Of a DNA stretch of 64,000 nt, positions 1-8,133 are shown one piece after another (the first letter of the stretch is position 1; every line of letters starts with the position of its first letter). The notes under the pieces were generated by a model, which was not told the origin of the DNA, made no database searches, and worked only from the letters and a program-made list of their open reading frames with translations. Origin of the DNA: an uncultured Mycoplasmatota bacterium. Lineage in GTDB: Bacteria > Bacillota_I > Bacilli_A > RF39 > UBA660. Where the stretch lies: positions 124,001 to 188,000 of the forward strand of contig URFW01000001.1 in NCBI GenBank assembly GCA_900547225.1, given 5' to 3'. A program made the translations under genes and the position numbers.

Positions 1-1068
1 TATATGAACGTATTATTTAATTCCAACAACGGTGGTTTTGATAATAAATTATATGAGGTATATAATGTGGGCACAGGTGGTACTTATGCAGTATCTACTG
101 GTAGTAAGTTCTGTTCAACAAAAGAAACTGGAGCTACAAGACAACAAATTGTAGATTTTGCTATAAGTATGGTTGGAAAAATTCCATATTATTTTTATGA
201 AGGTCAGTCAGATGGATATGGAGCCCTTGGTCATGCAATTTCTAAAGAATTTAATGAAAATCATTTTAATGAAAATACAAAAGGAAGTGTGGATCATAAA
301 GGGAGAAATAAATATGGATTAGATTGCAGTGGGTTTGTTGACTTTGTTTATTGGAATGTGTTGGACAATAATTTAGGAAATGGAAATACGGATACCCTAA
401 AGAGCTTATCAACTGAAATAACTCATGATGAACTACAACCTGGAGATTTAGGATTTTTAAATAATGATTCTTCTGGAACTGGGCAACATGTTGGAATATA
501 TATTGGGAATGATGAATGGGTTGAATTAAATCCAAGTGGAGTAAAAAAAGGCCCATATCCTGATTTCAAAGTTTATTATCGTCTTAAAATTTTAAATGAC
601 ATAGATGCAACAGAAACAAAAAATTCTGATTCTAAAGGTACGTCGACAGGTAAATTGCAATCGCCTATTGAAGGAAAAAAGCCGGTATGTGATGATTATC
701 CTAATTATAAAAAAGGTAAATATCATGGAGGAACTGACATAACTGTTACAGTTGGAACAGACGTTAAAGCCATGGATGGAGGCACAGTAATAACGTCTAA
801 GGATATAACTAGTGGAGATTGTTCTAACGGCCGAAATTGTAATGGTGGATATTATAGTTATGGAAGATATATAGAAATCAAACATAGTAATGGAATAATA
901 ACAAAATATGCTCATCTTAGTAAAAGGCTAGTAAAAGTTGGAGATAAAGTTTCAAGCGGTCAGGTAATAGGAAAATCAGGAGATACTGGTAATTCAACAG
1001 GACCACATTTACATATTGAGGTTATAGTTAATAACAAGAATAAATCACCATGTGATTATGTTAAATAA
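1..1068 (+). CDS. Two-domain cell-wall hydrolase, NlpC/P60 plus M23 (5' partial)
   Basis: The frame is open to the left edge and no signal peptide is visible, so the N-terminus is probably missing; the ATG at base 4 is only the first Met seen. Counting from it, residues 45-195 look like an NlpC/P60 cysteine peptidase: Cys108 in DCSGF and His162 in GQHVGIYIG fit the catalytic pair. A Ser/Thr/Gly linker (about 200-220) leads to an M23 (LytM) zinc endopeptidase with His241 and Asp245 (HGGTD), His304 (AHLSK) and HLHIEV at 335-340. Such paired wall hydrolases often accompany Gram-positive type IV secretion systems, where they open peptidoglycan for the transfer channel. The coupling protein two genes downstream supports that role. 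Family calls are firm; the conjugation role is inference. Confidence 0.85.
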   Translation, partial: YMNVLFNSNNGGFDNKLYEVYNVGTGGTYAVSTGSKFCSTKETGATRQQIVDFAISMVGKIPYYFYEGQSDGYGALGHAISKEFNENHFNENTKGSVDHKGRNKYGLDCSGFVDFVYWNVLDNNLGNGNTDTLKSLSTEITHDELQPGDLGFLNNDSSGTGQHVGIYIGNDEWVELNPSGVKKGPYPDFKVYYRLKILNDIDATETKNSDSKGTSTGKLQSPIEGKKPVCDDYPNYKKGKYHGGTDITVTVGTDVKAMDGGTVITSKDITSGDCSNGRNCNGGYYSYGRYIEIKHSNGIITKYAHLSKRLVKVGDKVSSGQVIGKSGDTGNSTGPHLHIEVIVNNKNKSPCDYVK

Positions 1069-1083
1069 TACTGGAGGAAAATT

Positions 1084-1812
1084 ATGAAAAAAAAATTAGA
1101 AGTTATTTTAATTATTATGATTTTGTTTTTAGTTACTGGTTGTACAGGCAAATCAAATGTAATTGTAAAAGATGATGGAACTGTTATTGAAAATATTGAA
1201 ATTAATGAAGAAAATAATAGAATTCTATATGGGAATTATGATGTTAATGATTCACTTGATTTATATTTAAAAAAATATTTAACAGCATTAAAAGTAAGTA
1301 AATATTCATTTAATAAATACAGCGGAAAAAACATTAGCGGTATAAAAATAGAAAAAAAATATGATAACATCTGTGACTATGCAAATAAAACTATATTTAG
1401 CCAATATTTGTATAAAACCATTAAATGTAGTGAAAATGACATATATTATGAATTATACAACGAAGGAGCTGTTGTTCAAAATGAATTTGATGATTACAAA
1501 GAGATGCCTGATGTTAGAACACTATATATAAAACTTCCAGTATCTGCAACAGAACAAAATGCAGATGAAGTGGATGGCAATACTTACATATGGAAATATG
1601 ATGAAAACACTAAAGATAAAAACTTTTACTTAAAAATAAGCAAGAGTGCTTTGGAAGAAAGTAAAAAAAATTATATTAAAAACCAAGAAATCAAAAAAAA
1701 TAGATCTAAAATTATTAATATTGGAATTATAGTTGGTGTTATTTTGTTAATTTCATGTGTGATATTTGCATTTTACAAAAAATATAAAAAAAATAATTTT
1801 GATTATGAATAA
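1084..1812 (+). CDS. Lipoprotein with C-terminal membrane anchor
   Basis: The 242-residue product begins with a lipoprotein signal peptide ending in LVTGC, so Cys20 would be lipidated after signal peptidase II cleavage. A predicted membrane helix lies at about 210-231, followed by a basic, cytoplasmic-looking tail. The outside part, with a GTVIENIEI strand near the start and a YIWKY stretch near 168, resembles the LppM/DUF3153 type of lipoprotein ectodomain, but I do not recognise the family with confidence. It starts 16 bases after the wall hydrolase, preceded by a GGAGG site, and sits before the VirD4-like gene, so it may belong to the same envelope apparatus. Function unknown. Confidence 0.7.
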   Translation: MKKKLEVILIIMILFLVTGCTGKSNVIVKDDGTVIENIEINEENNRILYGNYDVNDSLDLYLKKYLTALKVSKYSFNKYSGKNISGIKIEKKYDNICDYANKTIFSQYLYKTIKCSENDIYYELYNEGAVVQNEFDDYKEMPDVRTLYIKLPVSATEQNADEVDGNTYIWKYDENTKDKNFYLKISKSALEESKKNYIKNQEIKKNRSKIINIGIIVGVILLISCVIFAFYKKYKKNNFDYE

Positions 1813-1856
1813 AATATTATACCAAATACATTAAATATTTGGTATAATATTTTTAT
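1811..1856 (+). terminator. Strong hairpin after the lipoprotein gene
   Basis: An 18-bp perfect stem (1811-1828 with 1836-1853) with a 7-base loop is followed by T residues. The right arm also contains TATAAT (1843-1848), so the element may serve both as terminator and as the -10 region for the next gene. Confidence 0.75.
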
Positions 1857-1893
1857 ATGAATGATTTATATCGTTTTAAGGGGAGGCTTTAGT

Positions 1894-4365
1894 ATGAAGC
1901 TAAAATTTAGAGCAGAACATAAAGATTTTGTGGCTTATGCATGGGCTTGTTTATTATTGTTAGTGATTGTTGCTTTATGTGTTAGAAACTTATACCATGT
2001 AACTGATGCTGGAACTAGCACGACAACTGAAACATTGGGGTGGACTTTTAATTTTATACCAGCATTTTTTCCACCATATTTAGGTTATACTATTCTTTTT
2101 TGGATACTTGCAGTTGTTCTTTTAACAGCAAGTGTATCAAGCAAATTTTTTACTACTGAAAAAGGTTTTGGTATAGTACAAGGTAAAAAAGAAGATGGTT
2201 TTGGTAGATTTGCTAAGGAAGATGAATATAAAAACTCAAAAGATGTAGAACCTGTTGAACTTACTGCAAAGGAAAGCACGGTAGCTGGTTTTCCACTTGT
2301 TTATGATAAAAAGAAAAATTTAGTATACGTAGATAACGGAGAAGCACACTCACTTGTTATTGGTGCAACAGGTTCAGGTAAAACTCAGATGGTAATTAAT
2401 CCTTTAGTTAATATTTTATCTAAAAAAGGTGAGTCAATGGTTATTACCGACCCTAAGGGTGAAATATATGAAAAAAATGGTGAAATGTTAAAGGATTTAG
2501 GGTATGATGTTATAGTAGTTAACTTTCGTGATCCCCAAAATGGTAGTTGTTGGAATCCTTACACATTACCATATAAGTACTATAAGGAAGGTAATCAAGA
2601 TAAAGCAAATGAGCTTTTAAACGATATGGCTATTAACATAGCAACTGATGAGAAGGCTGATGATCCTTTCTGGACTAATTCAGCAGCTGATTATTTAACT
2701 GGTTTATCTCTTGGAATGTTTGAAGATGCACCAGAAGATGAAATAAGTATTTCAACGGTAAACTTAATGATAACGGTTGGTGAGGAAAAAAGGGGAGCAT
2801 CAACTTACATTAAGGAATATTTTAAATTTAAAGATCCAGCAAGTCCTGCTGCAATTAACGCATTAGGAACGGTAAATGCACCACAAGATACTAAAAATTC
2901 AGTACTTTCGGTATTAAAGCAAAAAATTAAAGTGTTTGCAGTTACTCAAAATTTAGCAGAAATGTTATCACGTAGTGACTTTGATATGGAAACGATAGGA
3001 GAGAGAAAAACAGCTGTATTTATGATTATACAGGATGAAAAAACAACGTATCATGCACTTGCAACAATCTTTGTAAAACAATGTTATGAATCATTAATTG
3101 CAGTTGCGCAAAGACATGGTGGTAAGCTTCCTGTTAGAACAAATTTCTTACTTGATGAGTTTGCTAATATGCCTAAGTTTAAAGATATTACAACGATGAT
3201 TACGGCAGCTCGTTCAAGACAAATAAGAATGACAATGATCATCCAAAACTTTGCACAGTTAAAACAAGTTTATGGTAATGAAGATGCTGAAACAATTCGT
3301 GGTAACTGTGGTAACATTTTATACTTGTTAACCGGTGAATTATCAGCGTTAGAGGAAATAAGTAAACTATGTGGTGATAAAATAGTAAAAGTAGGTAAGG
3401 ATAAAAAAGAGGAAACAAGACCTCTTATTACTGTTACTGAACTCCAAAGATTTAAAGAAAATGAAGTATTGATTTTAAAACATCGTCTTCCACCACTTAG
3501 AACAAAGTTCTTACCATTTTGGAATACTGATTTTGGATATGGTAAAAATAACGCTGAAGTTCCACCTGCTAAGGTAACTTCTCATGAACAAAGAAAAATA
3601 AAATTATTTGATATAAGAGAATTTGTTGAAAAGAAAAAAGAAGAAAAGAGAAATGAACTATATGGTGGTGGGGAAGCAAATCCGTTTGGCGTGAGTATGA
3701 CACCTAATCCGTTTGGAGGAAATGCAAATCCGTTTGGACCGTCTCCATTTGGTGCTCAAACAAATCCAAATCCTTTATCAGCTTTTGGTGCTACTAGTAA
3801 TAGCATACCATCTAATCCACTTGAATCCTCTAACAATGGTAATGATAATTTAGACATAGATGCTATGATGAAAAAGATTGATGCTAGAATAGCAGAGTTA
3901 GAGGAAGAAGAAAAAAGAGAAAAGGAAGCTGAGGATAACGAACTTAAAGCATCAGAACAAAAGATGGTTGAAGAAAAAACTGATGTTGCTAAAGACAGTA
4001 ATGATAAAACAAGTTTAAATAATTATACTGTGGATAATGGTAAACTTGAATTTCCTTCATTTGGTAGCAAGGATATATCAAACTTTGGAAATACAAATAG
4101 TGAAGCAAAACATGATATGTTTGATGATATGATTGAAGATTTATCTTTTGATGAACCTATTGATAAAAACGATGCTATCAAAGATGAAAATATCTTGAAG
4201 GATGATAAATCAGAAATTAAGGCTGAAGAGCCCATAAACAAGCAAGCTGATGATAAAAATGGTGAAGCTAATGTTTATAGAAATACTGAAGAAATAGATA
4301 AAATTATGAAGAAGAAAGATACATCTAAAGATGATGATGATTTCTTTGATGAATTCTTTGAGTAA
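1894..4365 (+). CDS. VirD4/TraG-family type IV coupling protein
   Basis: This ATPase would bring DNA or protein substrates to a type IV secretion channel. The start at 1894 follows an AAGGGGAGG site; an upstream in-frame ATG (1861) lacks one. Of 823 residues, two membrane helices lie in the first 90. Walker A (GATGSGKT) is at about 157-164 and Walker B (LLDEFANM) at about 420. The TraG/VirD4 core ends near 560. The C-terminal 250 residues are low complexity: several copies of NPFG with Gly and Pro (about 590-645), then a long Glu/Asp/Lys-rich tail ending in DDDDFFDEFFE. Tails of this kind are plausible substrate- or partner-binding regions, but that is inference. No relaxase or VirB4 gene is in the window, so the module extends left or is incomplete. 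Confidence 0.9.
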   Translation: MKLKFRAEHKDFVAYAWACLLLLVIVALCVRNLYHVTDAGTSTTTETLGWTFNFIPAFFPPYLGYTILFWILAVVLLTASVSSKFFTTEKGFGIVQGKKEDGFGRFAKEDEYKNSKDVEPVELTAKESTVAGFPLVYDKKKNLVYVDNGEAHSLVIGATGSGKTQMVINPLVNILSKKGESMVITDPKGEIYEKNGEMLKDLGYDVIVVNFRDPQNGSCWNPYTLPYKYYKEGNQDKANELLNDMAINIATDEKADDPFWTNSAADYLTGLSLGMFEDAPEDEISISTVNLMITVGEEKRGASTYIKEYFKFKDPASPAAINALGTVNAPQDTKNSVLSVLKQKIKVFAVTQNLAEMLSRSDFDMETIGERKTAVFMIIQDEKTTYHALATIFVKQCYESLIAVAQRHGGKLPVRTNFLLDEFANMPKFKDITTMITAARSRQIRMTMIIQNFAQLKQVYGNEDAETIRGNCGNILYLLTGELSALEEISKLCGDKIVKVGKDKKEETRPLITVTELQRFKENEVLILKHRLPPLRTKFLPFWNTDFGYGKNNAEVPPAKVTSHEQRKIKLFDIREFVEKKKEEKRNELYGGGEANPFGVSMTPNPFGGNANPFGPSPFGAQTNPNPLSAFGATSNSIPSNPLESSNNGNDNLDIDAMMKKIDARIAELEEEEKREKEAEDNELKASEQKMVEEKTDVAKDSNDKTSLNNYTVDNGKLEFPSFGSKDISNFGNTNSEAKHDMFDDMIEDLSFDEPIDKNDAIKDENILKDDKSEIKAEEPINKQADDKNGEANVYRNTEEIDKIMKKKDTSKDDDDFFDEFFE

Positions 4366-4390
4366 AAGCACACTAATGTTGTGCTTTTAT
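4364..4390 (+). terminator. Terminator after coupling protein gene
   Basis: A 9-bp stem (4364-4372 with 4380-4388) begins at the stop codon and ends in a short T run. Confidence 0.6.
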
Positions 4391-4413
4391 TCATATATTA
4401 TAATGGTGATGTT

Positions 4414-4683
4414 ATGCAAATTAAAATTAGTGAAATAGAAAATAAAAACAATATAATAGATATAAGAACAAGCACAGAATTTAATGAATTTAATATTGGA
4501 GGAAGAAATATTACAAGAATGAATTTACTTAAAAATCCAGAATATTATTTAGATAAAAATAATACATATTACATAGTTTGTAATAAAGGAACGGTAAGTT
4601 TATCTTGTAGCAGGCTACTTAATGCTCTTGGATATAATTGTTATAGCGTAGCAGGGGGAATTGATGATTTAAAGAAACTTTAA
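4414..4683 (+). CDS. Single-domain rhodanese-like protein
   Basis: Rhodanese domains carry sulfur as a persulfide on an active-site Cys. This 89-residue product is one domain: DIRTSTEFNEFNI near the N-terminus is the conserved start of the fold, Cys in IVCNKGTVS is the active-site loop, and GYNCYSVAGGIDD is the closing motif. The loop reads CNKGTVS, close to the usual CxxGxRS but without the Arg. ATG at 4414 follows a GGTGATG site; an upstream GTG at 4381 lies inside the preceding terminator and is unlikely. Likely a small cytoplasmic sulfurtransferase; substrate unknown. It lies between two terminators and is probably monocistronic. Confidence 0.8.
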   Translation: MQIKISEIENKNNIIDIRTSTEFNEFNIGGRNITRMNLLKNPEYYLDKNNTYYIVCNKGTVSLSCSRLLNALGYNCYSVAGGIDDLKKL

Positions 4684-4697
4684 GGTTTCTTTTTTTA
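4671..4697 (+). terminator. Terminator after rhodanese gene
   Basis: Hairpin AAAGAAACT/GGTTTCTTT with a 4-base loop overlaps the stop codon and is followed by seven T residues. Confidence 0.75.
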
Positions 4698-4768
4698 TTG
4701 CAAAATATGACAGTTTTTTTAAAAATAATTCATATAATAGAAGGCTAAGCAAAAGAAAGTACTATGTT

Positions 4769-4867
4769 ATGAATTATTATAAGAAAATAAAAAACGAGTT
4801 AATAAATAATGAAGTATATAAAAAAGTAAAAGATTATTCAAAAAATAGAAGTGATTTAAATACGTAA
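4769..4867 (+). pseudogene. N-terminal remnant of a DUF1016/YhcG-type nuclease gene
   Basis: An ATG opens 32 codons ending in TAA. The product (MNYYKKIKNELINNEVYKK, then VKDYSKNRSDLNT) matches what I know as the beginning of the DUF1016 N-terminal domain of PDDEXK nuclease-like proteins, where the next residues would be YYNVGKLL. The stop falls exactly there and the rest of the roughly 330-residue protein is absent; the following 100 bases hold only AT-rich sequence. No good ribosome binding site is present. I read it as a decayed leftover of a mobile defence-type gene beside the conjugation module. Family recall is from memory. Confidence 0.55.
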
Positions 4868-4970
4868 CTAAAGAAAATATTTATAAAAGAGAATACGAAT
4901 TAGTATAAATCATACCATTTCATTTTAAATTTGTGATATACTTGTATATAGAATAAGGAGGTAAAAACAT

Positions 4971-6041
4971 ATGGAATATTTAATAATAGGACTACTTATA
5001 CTGATCATTATATTAGTTATATTTTCAATATCTAAAAATATTAATGAAGGTAACATTACTGAGCGTTTAGGTAAACTAGAAACTAATGTTATTAAAGAAT
5101 TAGGAGAATTTAAATCTGGTGTTAGTACTAATTTAAATAATGATTTTGAAAAACTTAATGATAGAATAGAGCATAAGCTTAATATGATAAATGATCATGT
5201 TAATGAAAGATTAGATGTTAATTTTGAAAAAACTAATAAAACATTTACATCCGTCTTAGAAAGATTATCAAAAATAGATGAAGCCCAAAAGAAAATTGAT
5301 AGCTTATCAACTGATATCTTATCTTTGCAATCTATTTTAACTGATAAGAAAACCAGAGGTATTTTTGGTGAGGTTAATTTAAAGCATATTTTGGTAAGCG
5401 TATTTGGTGAAAACAATGATAAAATATACAAACTTCAATATACTTTTGAAACAGGTGTGATAGCAGATTGTGTTTTATTTGCACCAGAACCACTTGGTAT
5501 GGTTGCAATTGATTCTAAATTTCCACTTGATAACTATAGATTAATGATAGATAAAAAGGCAGGGATAGTAGAAAGGCAAAATGCTGAGAAAAACTTTAAA
5601 TCAGATGTCAAAAAGCACATTGATGCAATTGCTAGCAAATACATAATTAAAGGTGTAACAAGCAATCAAGCAATAATGTTTTTACCAGCTGAGGCTATAT
5701 TTGCGGAACTTAATGCATATCATCCGGACATAATAGAATATGCTTATAAAAAAAGAGTATGGCTTGCATCACCAACTACTTTAATGTCTACTCTAACAAC
5801 TATTGAACTTGTTATTAAAAACATAGAAAAAGATAAATACACGAGTGTCATACACGAAGAATTAAATAAACTTTCTGTTGATTTTAAAAGATATAAAGAA
5901 AGATGGGATAAATTATCAAGAAGCATTGATGCGGTAAGTAGAGATGCTAATGATATTCATATAACAACGGATAAAATCTCAAAAAGATTTGATGCCATTA
6001 ATAACGTAGATACAAAAAAATTGAATAATTCGGATGACTAA
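4971..6041 (+). CDS. rmuC: RmuC-family DNA recombination protein
   Basis: RmuC proteins limit recombination at inverted repeats and contain a PD-(D/E)XK-like nuclease core. The 356-residue product has an N-terminal membrane helix (about 3-22), a long coiled coil (about 30-125), then the RmuC domain beginning at RGIFGEVNL, with the conserved VAIDSKFPLDNYRLM stretch near 180-195 and a C-terminal coiled region. Length is within the family range. Start follows an AAGGAGG site 8 bases upstream. It stands alone between the remnant upstream and a strong promoter downstream. Confidence 0.9.
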   Translation: MEYLIIGLLILIIILVIFSISKNINEGNITERLGKLETNVIKELGEFKSGVSTNLNNDFEKLNDRIEHKLNMINDHVNERLDVNFEKTNKTFTSVLERLSKIDEAQKKIDSLSTDILSLQSILTDKKTRGIFGEVNLKHILVSVFGENNDKIYKLQYTFETGVIADCVLFAPEPLGMVAIDSKFPLDNYRLMIDKKAGIVERQNAEKNFKSDVKKHIDAIASKYIIKGVTSNQAIMFLPAEAIFAELNAYHPDIIEYAYKKRVWLASPTTLMSTLTTIELVIKNIEKDKYTSVIHEELNKLSVDFKRYKERWDKLSRSIDAVSRDANDIHITTDKISKRFDAINNVDTKKLNNSDD

Positions 6042-6042
6042 T

Positions 6043-6071
6043 TTGACAAAATTAAATGAAAGTGCTATTAT
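6043..6071 (+). promoter_or_regulatory. SigmaA-type promoter with extended -10
   Basis: TTGACA (6043-6048), a 17-base spacer and TATTAT (6066-6071), preceded by TGC as an extended -10. Predicted start near 6078, about 57 bases ahead of the small gene at 6135. Confidence 0.75.
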
Positions 6072-6080
6072 TAATATCAC

Positions 6081-6098
6081 TCGCGTAAATTTAAGCGA
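6081..6098. promoter_or_regulatory. Candidate operator palindrome
   Basis: TCGCGTAAATTTAAGCGA is an 18-bp palindrome broken by one mismatched pair. It lies just downstream of the predicted start site, where a bound repressor would block transcription. A second small inverted repeat, GCGA-ACAA-TCGC (6095-6106), overlaps its right half. No regulator gene is adjacent. Confidence 0.4.
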
Positions 6099-6134
6099 AC
6101 AATCGCAGTAAATAAACATGAAAGGGTGATGGTT

Positions 6135-6413
6135 ATGAATAATAGCACAAATGGATTTTTATTCGACATAAACTCAGATAATTTTAGTGTTAGTCTTGAA
6201 AGAGCATTAAAAGATAAAAGATTATTTGTTGCAGCAGCACAAGGCAAAGTTTCAGACATAGATTTATTATCTAAGTTATATATTGTTGAACAAGAAGTTA
6301 GAAACAGTAAAAATTATGATGTAAAAATTGTAGAAAATTATCATGATAATGGTGATTCATTTACAGCAAGTGTAAGTTTTTTACCAACAGAAAAACCAGC
6401 TATATTAAAATAG
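6135..6413 (+). CDS. Small hypothetical protein
   Basis: A 92-residue protein with no family I recognise. It looks soluble and mixed alpha/beta, with no membrane segment or Cys. The ATG at 6135 is preceded by AAAGGGTGATGG; the upstream GTG at 6126 lies within that ribosome binding site. The gene has its own strong promoter with an operator-like palindrome and its own terminator, so it is a separately controlled single gene. Real coding is supported by the promoter, ribosome site and terminator rather than by homology. Confidence 0.65.
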   Translation: MNNSTNGFLFDINSDNFSVSLERALKDKRLFVAAAQGKVSDIDLLSKLYIVEQEVRNSKNYDVKIVENYHDNGDSFTASVSFLPTEKPAILK

Positions 6414-6427
6414 CTGATTTTTTTTTG
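6391..6427. terminator. Bidirectional terminator between convergent genes
   Basis: Stem CAGCTAT (6397-6403) with ATAGCTG (6410-6416), T run on the + side and A run on the left, so it can serve the + gene and the convergent RNHCP gene. Confidence 0.7.
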
Positions 6428-6716
6428 ATATTTCTATGATTATATTCATATCGTCGTCATTTGCCATAACATTTTTATGTGGTTTTCCACATTTTTCACA
6501 TTTATAAATTATCTTATATGTATTTTTAAATTTTTCAATATCTACTGGCTTTAACATTCCCAAACAATCATTTAGTCTATCACCAGGATTTATATCTACG
6601 TGTTTAGAATATAAACAATATGGGCAGTGGTCTCTTGCAGTATAATTTAATTTTTCTACCATCTTACCACAATTTTCACAAACAAAAGATTCATCTTTCA
6701 TTGTAAATTTTTTCAT
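6405..6716 (-). CDS. RNHCP domain zinc-ribbon protein
   Basis: This 103-residue protein carries two Cys pairs, CENCGK (near 13) and CPYCLYSKHVD (near 32), then CEKCGKPH near 73, with the family hallmark RDHCPYCLYSKHVDINPGDR. These are zinc-binding knuckles of the RNHCP family, whose role is unknown; nucleic-acid binding is a common guess. Here the usual Asn of RNHCP is Asp. Start ATG at 6716 is preceded by GGTGATT on the minus strand. Convergent with the small gene upstream, with a shared terminator. Confidence 0.8.
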   Translation of the reverse strand: MKKFTMKDESFVCENCGKMVEKLNYTARDHCPYCLYSKHVDINPGDRLNDCLGMLKPVDIEKFKNTYKIIYKCEKCGKPHKNVMANDDDMNIIIEISKKNQLF

Positions 6717-6800
6717 AACAAATCACCAGGATAAATTATAACACGTATTTTAAATTATGTCTAAATATGTTATAATTATTAAGGAAATTAGGTGATTATA

Positions 6801-7535
6801 ATGAATTTGAGTGATAAATACATAGTAACAATAGATAATTTTGATGGCCCATTAGATCTTTTATTACACCTAATTAAAGAACAAGATATTGATATTTATG
6901 ATATAAAAATAGAAGATATAACAAAACAATATCTAGATTATATAAAGCATATGAAAGAACTTAATTTAGAAATTGCCAGTGAATATTTAGTTATGGCATC
7001 TGAACTTATAGAGATGAAATCAAAAATGCTTCTTCCTAAAAAGAGAGAAAAAGAAGATGATGATTATGAGGAAGATCCTAGAGAATTATTAATTGAAAGA
7101 CTACTTGCTTATAAAAGATATAAGGAGGTAACTAGTGAATTTAAAGATTTGGAGCTAACTAGAAAAATGATATTTACTCGGGAACCTGATAATTTAAATC
7201 GTTATGCAAAAGAAGAGGAAAGTATTGAAGAGCTTGGAGTTGCCGACCTAATAGATGCTTTTAACAATCTTTTAAAAAGAAAAGAACTTGATAGGCCAAT
7301 TGCAACTAAAATAACAAAAAAAGAACTATCAGTAGCTGATAAAGTTAATAAAATAAAGAATATATTAAGAAATAAAAAAAGAATTAATTTTGAAGAAATT
7401 TTTGAAGTATCAACTAAAGAAGAGGTAATAATAAGCTTTTTATCGGTTCTAGAAATGGTAAAAAAAGATGAAATATTATTAACTCAGGATGGTAACTTTA
7501 AAAATATAGTTATTTCTTTAAAAGAAGGTGAGTAA
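6801..7535 (+). CDS. scpA: Segregation and condensation protein A
   Basis: ScpA is the kleisin that bridges the SMC heads and binds ScpB dimers in the bacterial condensin complex. The 244-residue protein begins with the typical FDGPLDLLLHLIKEQDIDIYDI stretch, has an acidic middle (KEDDDYEEDPRELLIERLLAYKRY) and a C-terminal winged-helix region around 190-235. ATG at 6801 follows AGGTGATTATA; the GTG at 6792 is part of the ribosome site. scpB follows at once. smc itself is not in the window. Confidence 0.95.
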   Translation: MNLSDKYIVTIDNFDGPLDLLLHLIKEQDIDIYDIKIEDITKQYLDYIKHMKELNLEIASEYLVMASELIEMKSKMLLPKKREKEDDDYEEDPRELLIERLLAYKRYKEVTSEFKDLELTRKMIFTREPDNLNRYAKEEESIEELGVADLIDAFNNLLKRKELDRPIATKITKKELSVADKVNKIKNILRNKKRINFEEIFEVSTKEEVIISFLSVLEMVKKDEILLTQDGNFKNIVISLKEGE

Positions 7536-7536
7536 A

Positions 7537-8094
7537 ATGAAAATGGGAGTACTTGAGGGATTACTTTTTGTAACTGGTGAAGATGGGCTTTCTTTAGAGA
7601 TGATAGAAAAGTTACTTGAGGCATCAAAAGATGAAGCCTTAAAATTATTAGAGCAATATAAAAAATCTCTTGAGTTTGAAAACAGGGGATTAAAACTAGT
7701 TTATTTAGGTAACAAATATAAGTTAACGACTAAGGAAGAGCATAAAAAATACTATGAATTACTGGTTGATAAAACCGTAAGTGGAAGTCTTTCTCAATCA
7801 GCATTAGAAACCCTTGCAATAATTGCATATAATGAACCTATAACAGTTGGTCAAATAGATGAGGTAAGAGGTGTATCTTCAAGAGATATGGTTCGTAAAT
7901 TACTGTTTAAGGGACTAATAGATATAGCGGGTAAAAGTGATCTACCAGGAAAACCCATGCTTTATAAAACAACTAATAAGTTTTTGGATTACTTTAATTT
8001 ATCGTCAAAAGATGAACTGCCTGAGATTAATATGAATGAAGAAATATCAGAAGAGGAAAAAGATTTATTTATATCTAAATATAAAGAAAAATAA
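7537..8094 (+). CDS. scpB: Segregation and condensation protein B
   Basis: ScpB forms a dimer of winged-helix domains that binds the ScpA kleisin in the SMC complex. The 185-residue protein begins LEGLLFVTGEDGLS, and the ALETLAIIAYNEPITVGQIDEVRGV stretch in the middle is diagnostic. ATG at 7537 follows GAAGGTG, which lies at the end of scpA; GTG at 7528 is an alternative but sits inside that site. The genes are separated by one base, so they are translationally coupled. Confidence 0.95.
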   Translation: MKMGVLEGLLFVTGEDGLSLEMIEKLLEASKDEALKLLEQYKKSLEFENRGLKLVYLGNKYKLTTKEEHKKYYELLVDKTVSGSLSQSALETLAIIAYNEPITVGQIDEVRGVSSRDMVRKLLFKGLIDIAGKSDLPGKPMLYKTTNKFLDYFNLSSKDELPEINMNEEISEEEKDLFISKYKEK

Positions 8095-8101
8095 TGGTAA
8101 T

Positions 8102-8133
8102 AAAAAAATAATTCGCAAATGAATTATTTTTTT
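8102..8133. terminator. Bidirectional terminator
   Basis: Perfect 13-bp stem (8102-8114 with 8121-8133), A run on the left and T run on the right, shared by scpAB and the convergent minus-strand gene. Confidence 0.8.

Noticed and set aside
266..915. Minus-strand open frames opposite the wall hydrolase
   Set aside because: They lie fully inside a clearly coding + strand gene, have low-complexity products and no ribosome sites.
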